Shown here in pieces: positions 57,346 through 64,000 of a DNA stretch of 64,000 nt. Source of the stretch: Sipunculus nudus (Eukaryota; Annelida; Sipuncula; Golfingiida; Sipunculidae); assembly GCA_026874595.1 (NCBI GenBank), contig CM049306.1, positions 38,748,019-38,812,018 on the forward strand, given 5' to 3'. How positions within the stretch are numbered: position 1 is the stretch's first letter; the number at the start of each line of letters is the position of its first letter. Under the pieces are notes generated by a model that saw only the letters and a list, made by a program, of their open reading frames with translations, did not search any database and was not told the origin of the DNA. A program made the position numbers and the translations under genes.

Positions 57346-59030
57346 GTGGCTCCACCAGTCTGCAGAAACTAATAAAAACACTTAATGGTCAATATCCATG
57401 CAAAGAATCATGGTGATCTCCGCATAAGTTGTTCAGATACTTAAGCTTTTGTATCAAATTGTCCTATAGCTTGAAGGATATAGGTAACAGAGACCTAATT
57501 TCAAGTTTCCACAGGCACTCTTCATGGGCCTCCTTGCATGACAAGAATGAAGTTTCTAGGTCCAGTTGTTGCAATTTGTACCCTGTTGACAGATAACCAC
57601 ATCTTTAAAGGTCTCAAAAAAGAGAAAAAAAAATTCGTAAAAATTTGAAAAAAACAGAGGTGGCGCACCCAGTCTGCAGAAACTGATGGACCAGCTCATG
57701 ATCAGTATGTATGCCGAAAATCATGACCATCAGTGTTGTAGTTATTGAGATATTGAAGATTTTGTATGAAATTTTTACTACTCTGGGGGGTAATTTGGGG
57801 CCCCATAGCTCGATGGATATGGGTAACAGAGACCTAATTTCTGGTTTCCATGGAGACTTTTCATAGGTCTCTCAGTGTGTCAAGAATGAAGATTCTAGGT
57901 GCAGTTGTTACGATTCATGCGACGTTAACAGATGACAGCATCCTTAAAGGTCTCAAAAATATAGGAAGAAATCGTAAAAAAATCAAACAATATAGGTAGC
58001 GCCACCAGTCTGCAGGAACTGATGGAACATCTCATGATCAATATGTATGCCGAAAATCATGACCATCAGTGATGTAGTTATTGAGATATTGAAGTTTTTG
58101 TATGAAATTTTTGACTACTCTGGGGGGGGGGTTACTTTGGGGCCCCATAGCTCGAAGGATATGGGTAACAGAGACCTTATTTCTGGTTTCCAAGGAGATT
58201 TTTTTATGGACCTTTCAGTGTGTCAAGAATTAAGATTCTAGGTCCAGTCTTTGCGATTTTTGCCTTGTTAACAGATGTTAACATTTTGAAAGGTCTCAAA
58301 AATAGAGAAAAAAATTCATAAAAAATCCAACCATACAGGTGGCGCCACCAGTCTGCAGGAACTGATGGAACATCTCATAATCAATATGTATTCCATAAAT
58401 CATGACCATCAGTGATGTAGTTATTGAGATATTGAAGTTTTTGTATGAAATTTTTTTACTACTCGGGGGGGGGGGGTAATTTGGGGCCCCATAGCTCGAA
58501 GGATATGGTTAACAGAGACCTAATTTCTGGTTTCCAAGGATATTTTTCATGGACCTCTAAGTGTGTCAAGAATTAAGATTCTAGGTCCAGTCTTTAAGAT
58601 TTGTGCCTTGTTAACAGATGTTCACATTTTGAAAGGTCTCAAAAATAGAGAAAAAAATTAGTAAAAAATTGAACGATATAGCTGGCGCCACCAGTCTGCA
58701 GGAAGTGATGGAACATCTCATGATCAATATTTATGCCAAAAATGATGACCATCAGTCAAGTAGTTAATGAGATATTGAAGTTTTTGTATGAAATTTTTTA
58801 CTTTTTTGGGGGGTACTTTGGGGCCCCATAGCTCAGAGGATATGGGTAACAGAGACCTAATTTCTGGTTTCCAAGGAGATTTTTCATGGACCTCTCAGAA
58901 TGTAAAGTTACAAGATTCTAAGTCCAGCGGTTACGATTTGTGCCAGGTTAACGGACAGACGGACAGACGGACGACGGACAAAGAGTGACCGGTATAGCTC
59001 AGCATGACTGAAAGTCAGCTGAGCTAAAAA
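57346..59030 (+). repeat. Tandem array of about 340-bp units with GGCGCC nodes
   Basis: Units start with a GGTGGCGCCACCAGTCTGCA-type node near 57350, 57660, 57994, 58338 and 58683 and contain the words GATATTGAAG, GGGGCCCCATAGCTCG and TAACAGAGACCTAATTTC. The last unit ends in GGACAGACGGACAGACGG and the stem-loop at 58995-59026. Each unit has a G run of variable length (6-10). Non-coding; the short frames starting in it are by-products. Confidence 0.85.
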
Positions 59031-60045
59031 AGTAATTTGGAGCTTCCGCTAGGTGGCTCTGCCACACTATATCTCGAACTCATATCTACAGCACGTATAA
59101 TTTCACGAGAATCCTTGGAACAGTTTTGGTTTGCATTTTTTTACCTGTGATAGAGAGTTCAACTGAAAAAAAAATACATAAATTGTTTCAGCGAGCCATG
59201 ATCATCTGAATTCAAAGATACTTTTAAATGCAATGTAATGAAAACAAAGAAGTAATCTTCTGTCAATTAATTAAAGTTAAATTATTAAATTAATGCATTA
59301 AGCTCTAATTTGAAAAGTAACTAGCATGCGCCGCTTTCACTTATATTTACTGGGTTTTCTTTCGCGCCCGTCAGCGTCTGTCTTAACGAACGACAGGGTA
59401 TGACTTCATAATTATTCCATATCTCGTGCATGGGCGGACTCAACTATCGGCATGCATAGATTGAAGTTTCGAGATGGAAAGATGGTATAAACAAAATAAC
59501 GATACCAGTGGGCCGACAAGGTTAAATTTGTGCCGCTTTCATTCAGGGTCTTTTTCAAACCCCAGCCCGCCTCTGGACCCCTGCACAGAAAACTTTCTAT
59601 CAGTATTCTTTTTTTCAGTCACACCAACCTTTTCAAGGGCTTCAGGCCAATTTGTCCATACCCGACCTTGAGCCATTTTATTTTAGGTTAGGCATCGGCC
59701 CTCATTGGTTGGATCCCTACTTTTCTTCTAAAACCTGAAAAAGCCCCTTGTTAGTGTACATGCATTGTCGTCAGCAATGGAATCATTTACAGACGCCATC
59801 TCTCTACTTGACAATCCAATAACCAACCCTTGACTGAAAAGGACATGTACACACATCAACAATGATCAAGACGAGAGTTATAAAAAGGTGTATATATTTT
59901 TATGTGTTTATATGTACATAAATGGACATGAAACACGTTGGAAACAGGAACAAAACAATGAGGTCACGCAAGTCTATCGCATTCAAATCATATATACTAC
60001 TCAAACAAGGTGACCAGAAATGACGCGCTTGTCGGAAATGGAAAA
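59031..60045. other. Non-coding stretch, faint similarity to the flank of pseudogene B
   Basis: Segments at 59130-59230 and 59530-59600 resemble 37395-37480 and 37600-37640 in order. No gene is supported. Confidence 0.35.
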
Positions 60046-60047
60046 CA

Positions 60048-60640
60048 AGGCCTACAGGCCTAATGCGAACACGTGCAATGGTTTTTACACCGGGAAAATG
60101 CTTCAATCCTGGGCCATTACTTTTCAAGCACGCCTACGTCTTGTATACGACAAAGGTATTAGAGATGTATACATATTCCCGAAGTAAGCAGGGACATACA
60201 TTGTACAAAAATTATTGAAGGTGGTGCCAACAGCCTTGTATACGACAACGCTTTACGATATGTATAAATATGTCCATATTCAGGCTGATATATCAAACTC
60301 CTCTGGAGAAATGAGCAAGAGCATTCACTGTGCAAAGTCATTGTAGGTGGCGACACCTGTCTTATGAACGAGAAAGCTATCAAACATGCATAGAGAGGTC
60401 AAAATATCAGGCCCATACATCACACTTCTCGAGTTTAATGCACTGGGCTGACCAGGCTAAGAAAGGCAGTTACCTGAGTGAACTGTGACAAATTGCTGGC
60501 TCAAGCTACTGCACTGAGTGAACTCTTGACCTGCACCTGGCTAGACTGAGTGAACTTTTCACCTGCACCTGGCTAGACTGAGTGAACTTTTGACCCATAC
60601 CTGGCTGCACTGAGTGAACTCTTGACCTGTTGCATTATCT
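60048..60640. repeat. Second copy of the 34.4/35.4-kb repeat complex
   Basis: Repeats the CAAGGCCTACAGGCCTAATG segment, two nodes (60217 GGTGGTGCCA and 60343 GGTGGCGACACC, 126 bp apart) and the CTGAGTGAACTCTTGACCTG minisatellite (60500-60630). It lies in the same orientation as 34420-35900 but is more compact. Confidence 0.7.
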
Positions 60641-61440
60641 GACGCAAAACCATTTGAACAAACTTGAATTATCAACATCTGAGGATAATTAATATATGAG
60701 ATTTAGAATTTGGCCTAGTAGTTTTTGAGAAGAAGACGTTTGTAGCCAGTGAGCTAAAATGGGTGTTGTTATGCCTTATAACTAAATTAAGCCAAAAGTC
60801 ACTGAACAAAGACCATTTGTACAAACTTCAGAAAGCACTACCCTGGGATCATATCATTTCAGTGCGATATAAAACAGTACGGCTTTAGGGTTTCAGAGAA
60901 GAAGTTCTTTGTAGCCCTCAGTATGATACAGGCACTGATGACTCCCGTACAAAGGCCGATGTAGGTGGCGCCACTTTTACCTCATTTTCCTTTTTTTTTG
61001 TGATAAAAGCTCTAGCCGTTTCTGAGATTGACATTTGAGTATGCTTGTTTTGACAGATGACTAAGTTCAACTTCCTGTAACTCGGCCAAAAAATCACCGA
61101 ACTGGAACCATTCGAACAAACTTAGAGAGATATTTCTGGGATTATTTCTTTGAAATATTGGACAATTTGGCAGGACGGTATCGGAGAAGAAGATTTTTAA
61201 ATGTTTTTAAGCATTTCCCTTATAAATCTAAGTAAATTCAGATAGCAAAAAAATTAACAAAATCCGATAGAGTTTTTTAGATGACTGATTTTTTGCATAA
61301 AATTTGGTAATGCTAGCTCCTGCCGTTTTCGAAATAGTATTAGTTAACGTACAGACGACGCAACACGCACGGCGCACACCGCACGACGGACGACGCCGCA
61401 CCATCGCAAAAATACATAGAGAGCGAATGTAGAACCAGTC
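60641..61440. repeat. Diverged tandem repeat, CCATTTGAACAAACTT units
   Basis: Related segments begin near 60650, 60810 and 61108 (ACCATTyGwACAAACTT, then GGGATmATnTC and GAGAAGAAG). A GGTGGCGCCAC node lies at 60963. The right edge has ACGGACGACGCCGCAC-type sequence (61350-61400), similar in style to the element ends at 26.9 and 59.0 kb. Non-coding. Confidence 0.5.
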
Positions 61441-61529
61441 ATAAAAAACGAGCAATGTAGTGTGAGTGCACAAAAGAATAATACGTTTTTGTAGGCATGC
61501 TGTCAAAGAAAAGATGCAGACCTTTCTAG

Positions 61530-62180
61530 TGTAATATTAGCCGGGTTATACGCATTTCTGTCAAATAATTTTTTTCTTTTCTTATGCGAGATTTTGCATG
61601 ATTTGTAGTTCTGTCATGTAAAGCTGGCCAAATGATAGGAAATGCCGAAAACTTGACCTGTCTCGCTTTAGACATCAAGATGAGATCTATCATGAGATTT
61701 GGCAATACTTGCAGGGTTATCTTGTCAAGCGGGGCATATGTTACGAAATGCCGAAAACTACACACGTCCCGCTTAAAACGTCGCCGAGTTATAAGCATTT
61801 ATATGAAACTCGTTTTTTTCTCGTTTGACAAGATATAGTGCGAGATTTGGCAAGACTTGGAAATTTATTGTTGTAAAGCGGGTCATATGTTACGAAATGC
61901 CTAAAACTGGAACGGTGTAGCTGTAAAAGGCACCGACTTTTAAGTATTTTTCTGAAATCTCGTTTTTTTTTCTCGTTTGACGAAATAAGGTGCAAGATTT
62001 TGCGCGATTTCAATTCGGACATGTAAAACTGGTCATATGTTATTAAATGTCGAAAACTTTATGTAAAATCGTCACAAGTTGCGAAATGATGAAAACAAGC
62101 TGTAAAATTTACCGAGTTATAAGCATTTATGTGAAATCTCGTTTTTTCTCGTAGAACGAGATATGGTGCGAGATTTGGCA
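61530..62180. repeat. Tandem repeat of about 150 bp, four or more units
   Basis: The words CATATGTTACGAAATGCC (61735, 61887, with a variant near 62033) and GAGTTATAAGCATTTAT (61782, 62108, with variants near 61543 and 61932) recur about every 150 bp, together with TGAAATCTCGTTTTTTTCTC. Non-coding. Confidence 0.7.
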
Positions 62181-62440
62181 AGTCTTGCAGTTTTATCATG
62201 TAAAGCTATTAATCTGCTACCTAATGACGAAAACCAGACCTCTCTAGCTAAAAAAAGTGACAAAGTTAGAAAATGTAACATGGATATTTTCAAATTATCA
62301 AGTTTAAACCAAAAAATGTGTAACCATGGTAACCGCAGATTAAGAAAGCTACATGAAAGGCCATGGAATCCCAAATAAAATGAGCTACAATTTATGTTTA
62401 TGTACAGCCCAAAAAAAGTATATGTGGTGATGTTTCGACT

Positions 62441-62460
62441 ACAGCGCCCCCTAGCGGTCA
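62441..62460 (-). promoter_or_regulatory. CTCF-like binding motif
   Basis: ACAGCGCCCCCTAGCGGTCA is very close to the reverse complement of the conserved animal CTCF core (CCAC-N-AGGGGGCGC), differing mainly at CGG versus TGG. CTCF is conserved across bilaterians, so an insulator or loop anchor is possible between the SUOX copies. This is motif evidence only. Confidence 0.35.
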
Positions 62461-63648
62461 TATAAAAAATCAGTTTCGAGATATTTGCGTGGCATATAAG
62501 ATATATCAGTTTCAAGATGATTCCTGCATACTTGTGGCCTCCAGGGTATCTTTGGAATCTTTAAGTGAAATCTCGCCTAATCACGTTTTCAATGATCTTG
62601 ATCTTTGGCAGATGTTGACCCTAAAACAAAAGGCGACCTAGTATGTCAATCAACCTGTAAGTTTCAATTCGATTGCTGCAAAATTGTGACCTGTAGAAAG
62701 TCCTCAAACAGACAAAAAAAAACACAGACAGACAGACAAATGGACATACGGAACTGACGAAAATGCTTGCCGAAATCGAAGATATCCGGCAAGCTACAAT
62801 ACCGGCGTGAGCGACTTTAACATTGAAATTGACATATTTACCGAAAACAGCGTCATGAAATGGCAACGTCAACTTATTCGTGAAAAATTCGGCCTAATAA
62901 TATGATCATTACGTTAACCTATCGTAACTTAAAAACTCTTACAGTGAGATCAACATTTTTATTGAAAACAACAAACAGCAGCGCACTTCATCATGACAGC
63001 AAAGTCAACCCAATCATCGATTATTCGGTCAGTCAATATGAACATTGTGTTTCAACTTAATCAACCTGGCATAAAACTTCATTTTTCCTTCCTCTGGGAA
63101 ATTAACGTTAGAATTAACTATAGACTCCGAATGTTAGTCACCTTGTCTGATATCATGCTAAATGGACTGAATGGATATATTCTACGAATCATCTTAGGTT
63201 TAACATTCATGAGCAATCGTTGTTTACACATAGATAAGCAGAATGAATTATGCATAGATAAGTGACCACGCGTGTAGCGCTGTCAGTGACAGCTCATAAA
63301 ATCTAAAAAAATATAATCATTATATAAGAATATTCCTAATTAACGACTGCCAATATGATGTACAAGCGCTGTGCACGATGGAAATTAGGGAAAAAACGAG
63401 AATGTTCAAACCAAAATTACGATAAGCCTAATCTCACTGAAAATTCCCTCTGTGACTTAGTTATGATGAACAAGTTCTCAAATTTATCCAACACTTTTAT
63501 CGTCTCCTTTTGATATGAGCTTATCCTGTTCGACAGTTCGTCCACACGAGAGGTGGTACTCATCAAACCGCAATAGCAGGGCACACATCCACTTGGTCCT
63601 ACAATGAGATGAATACAACTTAAATATAAACATTTTTTTTCTATATGA
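62461..63648. other. Non-coding, AT-rich
   Basis: No supported gene. 62700-62760 contains an ACAGACAGACAAATGGACATACGG-like element end. The region next to 63649 is likely the 3' flank of SUOX copy E. Confidence 0.4.
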
Positions 63649-64000
63649 CTATTTATGAGTGTTTACTTTACGTTTACTATTGGGTAATTGGACTAGAATG
63701 CGGTGCCAGGCATTACATACGTATCCTCTCAAGTTCCATATATGTTCAAATGTGCTTGGCTGAGTGTTATAAGCCGTGTCCGTAGCTTTGCACACAATTT
63801 CCACTTTTCCATTTACATTCTTAATAACCGGAACTGTTGTTTCCCATAACGTCCACGCCCACTGACGGTGGACTTTCTGTTCAGCTTGTTCTAGGTCAGC
63901 CGTGTGCCAGGTCTTACCGCCATCTGTGGAAACATCAACACGTGACACACCCCGTCCACCGCCGGCCCAGGCGTATCCTCGGACGGTCACTTCCTCTGCG
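63649..64000 (-). CDS. SUOX: SUOX copy E, C-terminal part of dimerisation domain (runs off window)
   Basis: On the minus strand the frame is open from the window edge (reading AEEVTVRGYAWAGGGRG) to a stop at 63649-63651. It covers the last 117 or so residues of the dimerisation domain and is very similar to gene C (SRVDVSTDGGKTWHTADLEQ identical), with a different C-terminal tail (LPNSKRKVNTHK). No damage is visible, so it may be the end of another intact gene in the opposite orientation. No start is in view. The remaining exon lies beyond 64000. Confidence 0.9.
   Translation of the reverse strand, partial: AEEVTVRGYAWAGGGRGVSRVDVSTDGGKTWHTADLEQAEQKVHRQWAWTLWETTVPVIKNVNGKVEIVCKATDTAYNTQPSTFEHIWNLRGYVCNAWHRILVQLPNSKRKVNTHK

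Overview
The window is animal nuclear DNA. It has split genes with GT-AG introns, long AT-rich intergenic and intronic stretches, many microsatellites and many degraded mobile elements, and no bacterial-style operons. The repeat style (Helitron-like elements carrying internal tandem repeats, a tRNA-derived SINE, a CTA/GATA-rich satellite) and the character of the predicted proteins suggest a marine invertebrate, probably a mollusc and perhaps a bivalve. The species cannot be named from sequence alone.

Layout. 1-1.8 kb holds a frame-broken relic with a SWIM zinc finger and a Ulp1-like (C48) protease segment. 2.9-14.1 kb is dominated by a satellite with a 30-bp unit and nested higher-order periods (204, about 1004 and about 1748 bp). 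14.1-21.5 kb is mostly non-coding, with one probable terminal exon of an unknown serine-rich protein on the minus strand (15645-16458) and CRE/NRF1/X-box-like promoter motifs near 17.7 and 18.7 kb. From 21.7 kb to the end the window is a sulfite oxidase (SUOX) gene cluster embedded in repeats.

SUOX cluster. Five loci are visible. A (21741-29713, +) is a two-exon gene that keeps the mitochondrial leader and the cytochrome b5 heme domain but has a shortened Moco domain with altered catalytic positions and no dimerisation domain. B (36.19-37.03 kb, +) is a decayed pseudogene. C (38773-42107, +) is a complete two-exon gene for a 582-residue sulfite oxidase with all key residues. D (50253-52140, +) is a pseudogene within a second copy of the roughly 6-kb block that contains C. 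E (63649-64000, -) is the 3' part of a further copy in the opposite orientation that runs off the window. All intact first introns sit at the same phase-1 Gly codon. Only C looks able to perform the family reaction (sulfite to sulfate with electrons to cytochrome c, in the mitochondrial intermembrane space).

Repeats around the genes. A recurrent palindrome, GGTGGCGCCACC, marks the nodes of a dimeric tandem repeat (alternating spacings of about 148 and 128 bp) in at least four places: 23.4-25.7 kb, 34.7-35.3 kb, 44.2-48.3 kb (inverted and split by a 2.4-kb TIR transposon) and 56.3-57.3 kb. It also appears in a diverged form (about 340-bp units) at 57.3-59.0 kb. The 23.4-25.7 kb copy ends in a stem-loop followed by CTAG-T, like a Helitron 3' end. 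Other elements include a complete 128-bp Helitron-type element (32500-32627), two copies of a Helitron 5' end (30737 and 31376), a 146-bp MITE with perfect TIRs and a 9-bp target duplication (21121-21266), a GC-rich MITE in the SUOX-C intron, and tandem arrays of 180 bp (54.1-56.0 kb) and about 150 bp (61.5-62.1 kb).
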